DNA of 11,379 nucleotides, from contig WVZU01000300.1 of NCBI GenBank assembly GCA_011772275.1, positions 1-11,379 on the forward strand, in the 5' to 3' direction. This DNA is from Planctomycetales bacterium (GTDB lineage: Bacteria > Planctomycetota > Planctomycetia > Pirellulales > UBA7805). The notes below the pieces were generated by a model. It did no database searches and was not told where the DNA came from. It saw only the letters and a list, made by a program, of their open reading frames with translations. Shown piece after piece: positions 1 to 7,786 of the stretch (within the stretch, counting starts at the first letter, position 1; each line of letters opens with the position of its first letter). Made by a program: the position numbers and the translations under genes.

Positions 1-2
1 TC

Positions 3-656
3 GGGATCGGCTTGGAGCCGGGCACGGACGGCCTGGTCAGTTACCTGCAATCGATCCCGGTCGGCGCGGGGCAGGCCCCTCCACCCATGGAAGTCTTGCG
101 ATGGTGGTTCACCTTGAATTACCAGGCGATCGAGACGACGCCCGAACGGAACGCTTTTCACCTCCGCGGACAAGGCGTCCAGGTGCTGAGCGAAAACGAG
201 ATGCTGACGCAGATGGGCCAGCGGATCCACACGGGCAAGTCGGACGCTCTGAATCAGCGGTTTGCCGCCAGCTTTACCCGGCATTTTCCCGCCCTCGCCG
301 CCAAGTACCCGGTGTACGCGGAATTGCAAAACATTTTCGATCTGGCCATGGTCGCGGAAATCTGTCGGCAGTACGACCTGCCGCAACAAACCCGTTGGCA
401 CATGCAAACCTTTGCGGACCCGGCAAAATTCGTGGTGGCCACCGGCCCGGCACCCCGGGAAGTCGACACGATTATCAACCACCGCATGGCCGGCAAAGGT
501 CAGATCCTTGCCTGTGTCAGCGGCGGTGTCCGCGTCGATCCCAGCCAGCTGGTCACCAAGCAGCGGGTCCAGGTCCAGGAGAGCGGCCCGATCGTTGCCG
601 ATTACGCCGCCAGCGGCCCACCCGCAGACGAAGACCTGCGGTGGTGGTGGGACTGA
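3..656 (+). CDS. DUF1598-type planctomycete protein, C-terminal part (5' incomplete)
   Basis: The reading frame is open to the left edge, reading G-I-G-L-E-P-G-T-D-G-L from base 3, so the true start lies outside the window; the TTG at base 12 is an internal leucine. About 217 residues are visible. From memory, the text matches the C-terminal half of planctomycete proteins annotated with DUF1598: a segment like LEPGTDGLVSYLQSIP, then RWWF, RGQGVQVLSENE, TGKSDALNQRFAASFTRHFP, PVYAELQNIFDLA, and near the end a glycine-rich SGGVRVDP stretch. No catalytic motif is visible and the function of the family is unknown. The protein ends in a tryptophan-rich tail (RWWWD). Members of this family that I recall carry signal peptides and are probably exported, but that end is missing here. 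It converges on kdsB. The gene is certain; the family call is fairly confident. Confidence 0.8.
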   Translation, partial: GIGLEPGTDGLVSYLQSIPVGAGQAPPPMEVLRWWFTLNYQAIETTPERNAFHLRGQGVQVLSENEMLTQMGQRIHTGKSDALNQRFAASFTRHFPALAAKYPVYAELQNIFDLAMVAEICRQYDLPQQTRWHMQTFADPAKFVVATGPAPREVDTIINHRMAGKGQILACVSGGVRVDPSQLVTKQRVQVQESGPIVADYAASGPPADEDLRWWWD

Positions 657-762
657 GCAGGTTGCGGGTGAAGCGAACCCCGCAGGCGGACAAGGCCGTC
701 GCGCCGGAGCACCAAGGTGCCAAGGCCAAGCGGCTTACCAGCCCCTTTCTCGCTCCCCTGCC
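657..762. other. convergent intergenic gap with short inverted repeats
   Basis: This gap lies between two genes whose stops face each other. It contains a perfect 12-base palindrome, GCACCAAGGTGC (709-720), and a 6-base inverted repeat, TGCGGG at 663-668 with CCCGCA at 679-684. Neither is followed by a run of T on either strand, so neither is a standard intrinsic terminator. One could still act as a weak bidirectional 3' end structure. Confidence 0.3.
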
Positions 763-1545
763 CTATGCCGATCGCTGGCGGGCCACGAACCGCCGGTAAT
801 CGCTTTGCGTGTCGATGCCGCAACCGGCATGGGAGATGATCCCGACCGCGATGGAATAACCGGCTTCCACGACCCGCAGCTGTTCCAGACCTTCCAGCTG
901 CTCAAGCCGCGACGGGGGCAACTGGTTCAGCTGGATCAGGAAGTCACGGCGATAGGCGTACAGGCCGATGTGCTGAAAAAACGTCGGCGGCTCTGCGCTC
1001 AAGAGATCCTCGTCCCAATCGCGCACATGCGGGATCGCCGCCCGACTGAAATAGATCGCCTCTTGCCGGTCATTAAAGACCACTTTCACGCAAGAGGGGT
1101 CCTCCAGCTGCGACCGTGTGCGGATGGGGGTAGCCAGGGTGGACATCACCGCGTGGGGATGCTGCTCTAGCAGCTGCACGACCCGATCGATCGCCGCACC
1201 CGCCAGTTCCGGCTCGTCACCCTGCATGTTGACCACCACGTCGATTCCGGCAAAGCGGGTCTCTGCAGCGACGGCGGCGACGCGGTCGGTACCGCTGGCA
1301 TATCCGGGACCGGTCACCACGACCTGGCCTCCAAACCGCAGCACGGCCCGCGCAAGGCGGTCGTCTTCGGCGGCCACGCACACCCCCAGGGGCCGGCTGG
1401 CCTGCAAGGCCGCCTCGTAGGTGTGCTGCAGCAAGGGCTTGCCCGTCTCGTTCAACAACAGCTTTTCCGGCAGACGAGTGGAAGCCGCCCGCGCCGGGAT
1501 AAAGACGTAACTAGATAGTTGCTTAGGAGTTGCTGCAAGCGCCAT
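763..1545 (-). CDS. kdsB: 3-deoxy-manno-octulosonate cytidylyltransferase (CMP-Kdo synthetase)
   Basis: This cytoplasmic enzyme joins CTP and Kdo to give CMP-Kdo, the activated donor for the inner core of lipopolysaccharide. The 260-residue length fits the family (about 250). Family motifs appear in order: the nucleotide-binding IPARAASTRLPEK (16-28), SGTDR (84-88), NMQGDEP (106-112), SCVKVVF (151-157), YFSRAAIP (165-172), QHIGLYAYRR (191-200), LEGLEQLR (217-224) and a terminal GIDTQSD (243-249). In the first motif, A and E replace the Y and G common in proteobacterial enzymes (IPARYxSTRLPGK); the key Arg and Lys residues remain. The ATG at 1545 has an AGGGA ribosome site (1554-1558) eight bases upstream. 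It is transcribed away from glmS, and both genes feed envelope sugar synthesis. The gene implies a Kdo-containing outer membrane in this organism. Confidence 0.95.
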   Translation of the reverse strand: MALAATPKQLSSYVFIPARAASTRLPEKLLLNETGKPLLQHTYEAALQASRPLGVCVAAEDDRLARAVLRFGGQVVVTGPGYASGTDRVAAVAAETRFAGIDVVVNMQGDEPELAGAAIDRVVQLLEQHPHAVMSTLATPIRTRSQLEDPSCVKVVFNDRQEAIYFSRAAIPHVRDWDEDLLSAEPPTFFQHIGLYAYRRDFLIQLNQLPPSRLEQLEGLEQLRVVEAGYSIAVGIISHAGCGIDTQSDYRRFVARQRSA

Positions 1546-1834
1546 CTCGTGCTTCCCTGAAAAGAGCAGGGGAAAGTCAGACTACCTGCCTGTCGAGCCA
1601 CCGTGACAGAACCGTCTCATATCCGATTCTGCGGCCGCGGGAAAGACCGATATGGCCGGCGCGATCCGAACTGGCGGGCGTGAAATCGGGCGAACGGCAG
1701 GGGTCGGCCGGACCCGAGGCTAACCGATCGGCCGCAGACAGGTTACACTGGATATGCCGGGCCGCAGGGCCTGCCTTTCCGGCTCCCGGCCGCTGTCAGC
1801 GTTTTCTTGCTCTGTGCGCGGAGACATCTTTTTC
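1546..1834. other. divergent kdsB-glmS intergenic region with GC-rich hairpins upstream of glmS
   Basis: This 289-base region must hold the promoters of both genes, but no clear -35/-10 pair stands out on either strand. On the glmS side it has two GC-rich inverted repeats. GGGTC/GACCC (1701-1705 with 1711-1715) encloses a five-base loop. GCCGGG/CCCGGC (1756-1761 with 1785-1790) encloses a smaller GCAG/CTGC hairpin (1764-1767 with 1771-1774). A GGAG at 1820-1823 is the likely glmS ribosome site, 11 bases from the ATG. I see no glmS ribozyme core. Confidence 0.35.
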
Positions 1835-3715
1835 ATGTGCGGCATCGTGGGATATATCGGATCGCAAGAAGCCAGCGAATACCTGATTGATGGCTTGCGG
1901 CGGTTGGAGTATCGAGGTTACGACAGCGCCGGCGTGGCGGCCATCGATGCCGGCGGTCGTTTGCGCGTCACCAAGGCGACCGGTCGCATCGACGACCTGG
2001 TGGCTCGACTGAAAAATGCTCCCATTCCCGGCGCGGTCGGAATCGGCCACACCCGTTGGGCCACCCACGGGCAGCCCAGCGATGAAAACGCACATCCGCA
2101 CTACGGCGCGCGGCACGTACTGGCCATCGTTCACAATGGCGTCATCGAAAATTACCAGCAGCTCAAACAGCGGTTGATGGGTGCGGGCCATCAATTCGAA
2201 TCCGTGACCGACACCGAAGTCCTCGCTCATCTCATCTCCGATTGCCTGGACAAGCAGGAGGCGCTGCCGACCAACGGCCGGCCGCCTGCCGAGCACGTTT
2301 ACGATCTGCTGGTCGACGCCGTGCAGGACGCGCTTTCCCAGGTACGGGGCACCTATGGACTGGTCGTGCTGTTTCGCAATCACCCGAACGTGCTGATCGC
2401 CGCGCGGCTGGGCAGCCCGATGGTAATCGGTGTGGGGCATGACGAACATTTCCTCGCCAGCGACGCGTCCCCCATGGTCGGCCGCACGGACAAAATCGTC
2501 TACCTGGCCGACCACGAATTGGCGGTGGTGACAGGCGATTCGCTGAAAGTCCTTCATCGCGATCAGGGGGAAGTGGCCCATGCCGTGGAACCGCTGGAGA
2601 TCGACGCCAACGAAGTCAGCCTGGGCGGCTTTTCCCACTACATGATGAAAGAAATTCACGAACAGCCCGAATCGCTGCGGAATGCCATGCGGGGACGGCT
2701 GAGCGCCGATGATGCCACGGCGGTCTTCGGGGGGCTGAATCTCGATCCCCAGCGGCTGCGACAGGTCAACCGGATCTGCCTGACCGCCTGCGGCACCAGC
2801 CTGCACGCTGCCATGGTCGGCGAATACCTCATCGAAGAACTCGCCCGTATCCCGGTCGAAGTCGAATATGCCAGCGAACTGCGCTACCGAAACCCTCCCA
2901 TGGACTATAAGACGCTGGTCTTCGCCATTACGCAGAGCGGGGAAACGGCCGATACGCTGGCCGCCATGCGCGAATGCAAACGCAAAGGCCATGCGGCGCT
3001 GGCCATCTGCAACGTGGTCGGCAGCAGTATCGCTCAGGAATCGGATGGAGGTATCTTCCTGCACGCAGGACCGGAAATCGGCGTCGCTTCCACTAAAGCC
3101 TTCACGGCGCAGTGCACCGTTCTGGCCATGTTGGCGCTCTATTTCGGCCGGCTGCACCACCTCAGCTTCGAGGCGGGACGCCGAATCATCGCGGAATTGC
3201 AAAAACTGCCCGATTATGTCGAGGCCGCCCTGGAAACCGATCGCGTGGTCCGCCAGGTCGCCCTGAAATACCAGCAATGCAACAACTTCCTGTACCTGGG
3301 CCGGCAATACAATTTTCCGACCGCCCTGGAGGGAGCGTTAAAACTTAAGGAAATCAGCTACGTCCATGCCGAAGGCTACCCGGCCGCCGAAATGAAACAC
3401 GGACCGATCGCTCTGGTGGAGGAAAATACCCCCAGCGTGTTCCTGATCCCCCAGGGCTTCGTCTACGAAAAAGTGCTGGCCAACATGGAAGAGATCAAGG
3501 CCCGCGGCGGACCGGTGATTGCCGTCGTGGGCGATGACGATGCCCACGTCACCCAATTGGCTGACGACATCATCCACGTTCCTGCCGTCCCCGAGTTCCT
3601 GCAGCCGATCGTGATGAGCGTGCCGTTGCAGCTACTGGCGTATCACATCGCCGTGCTGCGCGGCTGCGATGTCGACAAGCCGCGCAATCTGGCCAAGAGC
3701 GTCACGGTGGAATGA
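1835..3715 (+). CDS. glmS: glutamine--fructose-6-phosphate aminotransferase (isomerizing)
   Basis: GlmS converts fructose-6-phosphate and glutamine to glucosamine-6-phosphate, the entry step to UDP-GlcNAc for peptidoglycan and lipid A. The start is fixed by chemistry: the N-terminal glutaminase nucleophile must be Cys2, exposed by Met removal, and the ATG at 1835 gives M-C-G-I-V-G-Y. An in-frame ATG 81 bases upstream would bury the cysteine. The protein has 626 residues against 609 in E. coli; about 15 of the extra ones form an insert in the glutaminase domain between TDTEVLAHL and VRGTYG (near DKQEALPTNGRPP). Visible motifs are GHTRWATHG (71-79), NGVIENY, the SIS-domain TACGTS (317-322), ITQSGETADT, GVASTKAFTAQ, EGYPAAEMKHGP and the terminal NLAKSVTVE with K621. 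Its stop overlaps the convergent glycosyltransferase gene by 14 bases. Confidence 0.97.
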   Translation: MCGIVGYIGSQEASEYLIDGLRRLEYRGYDSAGVAAIDAGGRLRVTKATGRIDDLVARLKNAPIPGAVGIGHTRWATHGQPSDENAHPHYGARHVLAIVHNGVIENYQQLKQRLMGAGHQFESVTDTEVLAHLISDCLDKQEALPTNGRPPAEHVYDLLVDAVQDALSQVRGTYGLVVLFRNHPNVLIAARLGSPMVIGVGHDEHFLASDASPMVGRTDKIVYLADHELAVVTGDSLKVLHRDQGEVAHAVEPLEIDANEVSLGGFSHYMMKEIHEQPESLRNAMRGRLSADDATAVFGGLNLDPQRLRQVNRICLTACGTSLHAAMVGEYLIEELARIPVEVEYASELRYRNPPMDYKTLVFAITQSGETADTLAAMRECKRKGHAALAICNVVGSSIAQESDGGIFLHAGPEIGVASTKAFTAQCTVLAMLALYFGRLHHLSFEAGRRIIAELQKLPDYVEAALETDRVVRQVALKYQQCNNFLYLGRQYNFPTALEGALKLKEISYVHAEGYPAAEMKHGPIALVEENTPSVFLIPQGFVYEKVLANMEEIKARGGPVIAVVGDDDAHVTQLADDIIHVPAVPEFLQPIVMSVPLQLLAYHIAVLRGCDVDKPRNLAKSVTVE

Positions 3716-4577
3716 GCGTGGCCTGGCGTGGTCGAGCATCGACGTTTCTTGAGACATTCACCGGCCGATCGGATTGGCCGCTTCTCGCTTCCAAGAATCC
3801 GCTTGCCCCAACCTCGCTTTCCCAGGCGTCCGCTGAGCCGGCCAGGTAAGCGCGATAGATAAGCACCAGTTCAAACAACGCTTTGACGAAGTCGCGGGGT
3901 TTGAGCTTCGAGCCGGCCACTTCGCGCCACTGGTCCAGTGGCATTTCGTACATAGCGGCAGCAACGGACTGGCGACTTCCCCAAACGCTCAGCATCCGCG
4001 CCATCAGCTCCACGTCAAAGATCCAATTCGTCAGGAAAGGTTGCCGGAACAGCCGTTCCGTTCGCGGACTGACCCGAAATAATTTCGCGCCGCACTGGGT
4101 GTCGTAGACTCCCAAACCGAGGGTCAGGGACGCGACCGTGGCAAACGCGCGCCCCAGCAAGTGACGGCTCGGCCGACGTTGGATATTGCGTCCCAGCATC
4201 CGCACCCGCGCTCCAAAGATCACCTCCAGCTGCTGCTCGCCAACCAGCCGCTGGCGAAATTCGCCAATCCCCTCCAAGGGGGTGGCCAGGTCGGCGTCCC
4301 AGTAGCCGACGTACTTCGCCCCCTGGGCCATCGCCGCCAGCACGCCAAGACGGACCGCCTCGGCCTTGCCTTGGTTCTGCGGCAAAGCCAGCACCGCCAG
4401 ATGCTGCGGATCGCATTCCGCCAACGCCTCCAGCACAGCCCGCGTGTCGTCCAGGCTGCCATCGTCCACCAACAGCAAGCGGCAGGATGGATCGCCGGTA
4501 ACGAAGCGTACAAAGCGATCGATGTCCAGTCGCTCGGCTTCGTTATAGCACGGAATAACGACAATCGTGTCCAGCAT
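3702..4577 (-). CDS. GT2 family glycosyltransferase, dolichyl/polyprenyl-phosphate beta-glucosyltransferase-like
   Basis: This is a GT-A fold enzyme that probably transfers a hexose from a nucleotide sugar to a polyprenyl phosphate at the cytoplasmic face of the membrane. With the ATG at 4577 it has 291 residues. Motifs: VIPCYNE (7-13), LLVDDGSLDDT (35-45), NQGKAEAVRLG (68-78), the DxD metal site in YWDADLATP (92-100), GARVRMLGRNIQRRPSR (122-138), YDTQCGAKLF (158-167), NWIFDVELMARM (184-195) and QWREVAGSKL (216-225). The QCGAKLF, FDVELM and W-x-E-x-x-GSKL blocks are typical of the ALG5-like branch. No transmembrane segment is obvious, so the protein is probably membrane-associated. The last 40 residues or so form a low-complexity tail that runs across the glmS stop. 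Upstream starts are possible (ATG at 4604, TTG at 4610), but homology begins at MLDTIVVIP. The sugar and the acceptor are not determined. Confidence 0.85.
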   Translation of the reverse strand: MLDTIVVIPCYNEAERLDIDRFVRFVTGDPSCRLLLVDDGSLDDTRAVLEALAECDPQHLAVLALPQNQGKAEAVRLGVLAAMAQGAKYVGYWDADLATPLEGIGEFRQRLVGEQQLEVIFGARVRMLGRNIQRRPSRHLLGRAFATVASLTLGLGVYDTQCGAKLFRVSPRTERLFRQPFLTNWIFDVELMARMLSVWGSRQSVAAAMYEMPLDQWREVAGSKLKPRDFVKALFELVLIYRAYLAGSADAWESEVGASGFLEARSGQSDRPVNVSRNVDARPRQATLIPP

Positions 4578-4582
4578 GCGCA

Positions 4583-4610
4583 ACGCTACACCGCCCTCCC
4601 CCATTGTCAA
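4583..4610 (-). promoter_or_regulatory. possible promoter for the GT2 gene (TTGACA, 16-base spacer, TAGCGT)
   Basis: On the minus strand a perfect TTGACA (4610-4605) is followed after 16 bases by TAGCGT (4588-4583), which keeps the three most conserved -10 positions. Transcription would begin at or very near the ATG at 4577, giving a leaderless message. The nearest Shine-Dalgarno-like GGAGG sits 16 bases from that ATG, too far for normal use. The match could be chance in a GC-rich genome. Confidence 0.25.
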
Positions 4611-4704
4611 ACGATTTACCCGTTTCTTTCCGCACAGATGGCAAAACCCGCGCAGAAGTACGCGGTCGGCTGCCGGGGGGGATGCGGTGAGCTATTCATA
4701 GTCG

Positions 4705-6348
4705 ATGGCTGTCTCTGCACCTGATGCATCGGTTACCGCTTCCCCGCCTGGCCGCGGGGAGGGCACCACCTCACTCTGGTGGCGGTTCGGCATTGCGGAC
4801 CTGTTGTTGCTGGTCCTCGTCTTGGGCACCATGCAACGATCGCAAGGATCGATGCTGGATGACCCCGGCCTGGGATGGCATCTTCGTCATCTGGATGCCA
4901 TGTGGGCCGAAGGGGGATGGCTGACCCGGGATCCGTTCAGCGGCCCGCAAGGCGGGCAGCCGTGGCGGACCAATCAGTGGCTGGGTGACCTCCTGCTGAC
5001 CTTGGGCTGGTGGTGGGGTGGCCTGGAAGGCATCGCCGCCGTCACCACCCTGGTGCTGGCCTTCACTTTTCGCTTTCTGTACCGGATCCTGCTGGCCGAC
5101 CGCGTCCCCTGGCCGCTGGCCTTGGCCTGGACCCTCCTGGCCGCGCTGGGAACTTCGCTCAGCTGGGTGGCGCGTCCCAACGTTTTCAACTTGCCCCTGG
5201 TCATGCTGACCGCCTGGATGCTGGATCGCTACCACCGTGGCGGCTGTTCGCGGCGGGCAACATGGTGGCTGGTACCCGTGTTCGCCTTGTGGGCCAATAC
5301 ACACGGCGGGTTTGTCGCGGGATTACTGATCGTGGCCACCTCGTGGGGGGTGGAATGGGGATCGAGCTTGAGGGGGCAGCGGGCCGCCCGCGAGGCGGCT
5401 CGGCAACGATTTCGCCACCTGGCCTGCCTGTTCCCCGCCTGCCTGGCGGCCACGCTGGTCAATCCCTACGGCTGGTCGCTCTACCCATGGATATTTCAGC
5501 TGTTGGGCAACACGTACTACATGAACCTGCATACCGAATGGCTGTCGCCTGACTTTCATGCGGAGGGTGCTTTTCGTTTTGAACTGTTGATGTTGGCCTT
5601 TCCCCTCCTGCTGGCGGTGGCCCGACGCCGATCGATCAGCGTGATGGCCCTGGTCCAGTCGATGATCTGGCTGCATTTTGCCTGGAACGGTCAGCGTTAC
5701 ATCGGCTTGTGGGTCATGATTTCCGTGCCGCTGATGGCCCGGCTCAGCGTCGATGCGCTCAGCCTTTTGGCCCGCTGGGCCGGCCGTGGCTGGCCCTTCC
5801 CATCGTTTGCCCAGCCGGCGGCCTCGCCCCTGGCCGCCGCCCTGATTGTGCTGGCCCTCTTGGCCTGGGCCCGCGGGACGGACGGCTACTCGTACCACAA
5901 TCCGCGCCAGATTCCCACCGCTGCGCTGCGATACGTGGTCCGGCATCACGCAGGCCAGGTCGTCTTCCATGACTACGCCTGGGGAGGCTGGCTGGTCTGG
6001 CACGGCTGGCCGTCGATCCACAGCTGGATTGACGATCGCAACGAAGTCCAGGGCCGCCCGCACATCGAACGGTATTTCCGCACCATGCAGGCCCGTCCCG
6101 GCTGGCAACAGTCGCTCAACCGCTCGGGCACCCAAGTAGCGTGCCTGCCGATCGATTCGCCGCTGGCCGAACGGTTGGGGGAGGCTGAGGGGTGGCAATT
6201 GCGGTATCGCGATGACGATGCGGTCGTTTACGAACGCGCAGCAGAAGATTCCGTTCAAGCGGCCCGACCGGAAAATACGGCCTCGCCCACCAAACCCGCG
6301 CCCGCGGGTGAAAACCGTAAGCTATCCTTGCTGCGAGAAGCTCACTAA
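4705..6348 (+). CDS. polytopic membrane protein with GT-C glycosyltransferase-like layout, C-terminal extracytoplasmic domain
   Basis: This 547-residue protein has about nine or ten hydrophobic segments between residues 28 and 390. After the first (28-44) comes an extracytoplasmic loop with MLDDPGLGWHL (50-60) and TRDPFSG (74-80). Acidic residues in this first loop are where GT-C enzymes (ArnT/PMT type) bind metal and the polyprenyl-phosphate sugar. Further conserved-looking blocks are ARPNVFNLPLVML (156-168), WANTHGGF (196-203) and LVNPYGW (251-257). After the last membrane segment (about 372-390) a soluble domain carries VVFHDYAWGGWLVW (419-432) and WIDDRNEVQG (441-450), then a charged tail. 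I recall this arrangement from many uncharacterised bacterial membrane proteins; no substrate is known. The ATG at 4705 has only a weak ribosome site. It lies back to back with the GT2 gene and 31 bases before cpaF, so it could be transcribed with the Tad genes. Confidence 0.65.
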   Translation: MAVSAPDASVTASPPGRGEGTTSLWWRFGIADLLLLVLVLGTMQRSQGSMLDDPGLGWHLRHLDAMWAEGGWLTRDPFSGPQGGQPWRTNQWLGDLLLTLGWWWGGLEGIAAVTTLVLAFTFRFLYRILLADRVPWPLALAWTLLAALGTSLSWVARPNVFNLPLVMLTAWMLDRYHRGGCSRRATWWLVPVFALWANTHGGFVAGLLIVATSWGVEWGSSLRGQRAAREAARQRFRHLACLFPACLAATLVNPYGWSLYPWIFQLLGNTYYMNLHTEWLSPDFHAEGAFRFELLMLAFPLLLAVARRRSISVMALVQSMIWLHFAWNGQRYIGLWVMISVPLMARLSVDALSLLARWAGRGWPFPSFAQPAASPLAAALIVLALLAWARGTDGYSYHNPRQIPTAALRYVVRHHAGQVVFHDYAWGGWLVWHGWPSIHSWIDDRNEVQGRPHIERYFRTMQARPGWQQSLNRSGTQVACLPIDSPLAERLGEAEGWQLRYRDDDAVVYERAAEDSVQAARPENTASPTKPAPAGENRKLSLLREAH

Positions 6349-6379
6349 AAACAGCAAAATGCCACGCTGAAGCACGAAC

Positions 6380-7690
6380 ATGAAGAGCCCATTACTGCAA
6401 TCGCGCAAAGAAGAATCGAGTTTCGAAGACGTCAAACGGCGCATTCACGGCAAGCTGGTCGACAAACTGGACTTGTCGCGCGTCGGCGAGATGGAGGGAG
6501 AGACACTACGACGTGAAATTCGCATGGTGATTGAGCATCTTTGTGATGGCGAAGAGATCATGCTCAATCGCAACGAACGCGAACGCCTCATCGAGGAGGT
6601 GCTCGACGAAACGTTCGGCCTGGGCCCGCTGGAAATGTTGCTGAAGGACACCACGATCAGCGACATCCTGATCAACGGGCCGAAAAACGTTTACGTCGAA
6701 CGTAAAGGTCAAATGGAAAAGACCAACTGCGTTTTTCGCGACAACAACCATTTGATGCAGATCATCGACCGGATCGTGTCCAAGGTGGGACGTCGCGTGG
6801 ACGAAACCTGTCCGATGGTGGATGCCCGGCTCACCGACGGGTCCCGTGTCAACGCGATTATTCCGCCGCTGGCACTGGATGGGGCGAGCGTTTCCATTCG
6901 TCGCTTCGGCTCCAACCCGCTCAAGCTGGAAGACCTGCTGAACTTCAAGGCCTTTACGCCCGAAATGGTGATGCTGCTGGAAGGCTCGATCAAGGCCCGA
7001 CTGAATTGCATCGTTTCCGGTGGTACCGGCTCTGGAAAAACCACCCTGCTCAACACGCTCTCCAGCTTCATTTCCAACCGCGACCGGATTGTGACCATCG
7101 AGGACGCGGCGGAATTGCAGCTGCAACAAGATCACGTGGTACGGTTGGAAACTCGCCCGGCCAACATCGAAGGCAAAGGGATGATTTCCGCGACCGATCT
7201 GGTCAAGAACGCCCTGCGTATGCGGCCGGAACGAATCATCATTGGCGAATGCCGTGGCCCCGAAACCCTGGACATGCTGCAGGCCATGAATACCGGCCAC
7301 GAAGGGTCGCTGACCACCCTGCACGCCAATACGCCGCGAGATGCCCTGGCCCGTATCGAAACCATGATCATGATGGCCGGCTTCGAACTGCCACTCAAAG
7401 CGATGCGTCAACAGATTGCCAGCGCCGTCGACCTGATCATTCAGGCCAGCCGCTTGCAAGGCGGCGTGCGCCGCGTCACGTACATCACCGAGGTGGTCGG
7501 TATGGAGCAGGATACCATCATCATGCAGGACATCTACCGCTACGAACAGCTGGGGGTGGATGAAAGTGGCCGAGCTCGTGGGCGTTTCATAGCCACCGGC
7601 ATTCGACCCACCTTCATGGACCGGCTGGAACAAGCCGGCGTGCGGCTGCCCAGCAGTGCCTTCCGTGAACGTGTGATGATGGAGGATTAG
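6380..7690 (+). CDS. cpaF: Tad/Flp pilus assembly ATPase CpaF (TadA)
   Basis: This is the hexameric secretion ATPase of the Tad (type IVc pilus) system, which powers pilin assembly from the cytoplasmic face through TadB/TadC. The 436-residue length is normal for CpaF. Visible elements: a helical N-terminal region (1 to about 90), the [10 protein letters not shown] and ISDILINGP blocks, [20 protein letters not shown], Walker [10 protein letters not shown] (214-222), the Asp box [10 protein letters not shown] (239-248), Walker [10 protein letters not shown] (285-293) and the His box [12 protein letters not shown] (306-317). All catalytic motifs are intact. The ATG at 6380 has no strong Shine-Dalgarno sequence, but homology to family N-termini and the close upstream stop support it. 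It is the first recognised tad gene in the window. No pilin, CpaB, secretin or CpaE gene precedes it, unlike the common order in proteobacteria. Confidence 0.96.
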   Translation: MKSPLLQSRKEESSFEDVKRRIHGKLVDKLDLSRVGEMEGETLRREIRMVIEHLCDGEEIMLNRNERERLIEEVLDETFGLGPLEMLLKDTTISDILINGPKNVYVERKGQMEKTNCVFRDNNHLMQIIDRIVSKVGRRVDETCPMVDARLTDGSRVNAIIPPLALDGASVSIRRFGSNPLKLEDLLNFKAFTPEMVMLLEGSIKARLNCIVSGGTGSGKTTLLNTLSSFISNRDRIVTIEDAAELQLQQDHVVRLETRPANIEGKGMISATDLVKNALRMRPERIIIGECRGPETLDMLQAMNTGHEGSLTTLHANTPRDALARIETMIMMAGFELPLKAMRQQIASAVDLIIQASRLQGGVRRVTYITEVVGMEQDTIIMQDIYRYEQLGVDESGRARGRFIATGIRPTFMDRLEQAGVRLPSSAFRERVMMED

Positions 7691-7697
7691 CCTTCGA

Positions 7698-7760
7698 CCC
7701 TGCAGAGTACATGGGGGGACGACCCACGGCCCTGCAGGCTACACCAGGACAACCCACAGC
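7698..7760 (+). repeat. imperfect tandem duplication (~30 bases, two copies) in the cpaF-tadB gap
   Basis: Copy 1 starts CCCTGCAG at 7698 and copy 2 starts CCCTGCAG at 7730. Both continue with a TAC-A core, a GGAC, and then GACCCAC (7721-7727) or AACCCAC (7750-7756). Copy 2 is two bases shorter between these blocks. The pair fills most of the 96 non-coding bases between cpaF and tadB. Its function is unknown. Confidence 0.6.
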
Positions 7761-7786
7761 CTGATCAAAACGACTTTGGAATCATC

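Noticed and set aside
709..720. GCACCAAGGTGC as a terminator for kdsB or the DUF1598 gene
   Set aside because: The loop is tiny and no T-run follows on either strand; it may be a chance palindrome.
1754..1834. in-frame 27-codon N-terminal extension of glmS
   Set aside because: It would bury the catalytic cysteine, which must be residue 2, and its sequence (MPGRRACLSG) has no family similarity.
1546..1834. glmS ribozyme
   Set aside because: The known ribozyme core is found mainly in Gram-positive bacteria, and I see no matching pseudoknot core here, only simple GC-rich hairpins.
1796..3307. 503-codon open frame antisense to glmS
   Set aside because: It lies wholly opposite a certain gene, is rich in His, Gln and Arg with no family motif, and is the usual shadow of a high-GC coding strand.
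6506..7633. 375-codon open frame antisense to cpaF
   Set aside because: It is opposite an intact ATPase gene with all its motifs; composition and lack of motifs mark it as a shadow. The same holds for long antisense frames at 5323-6258 and 7895-8809.
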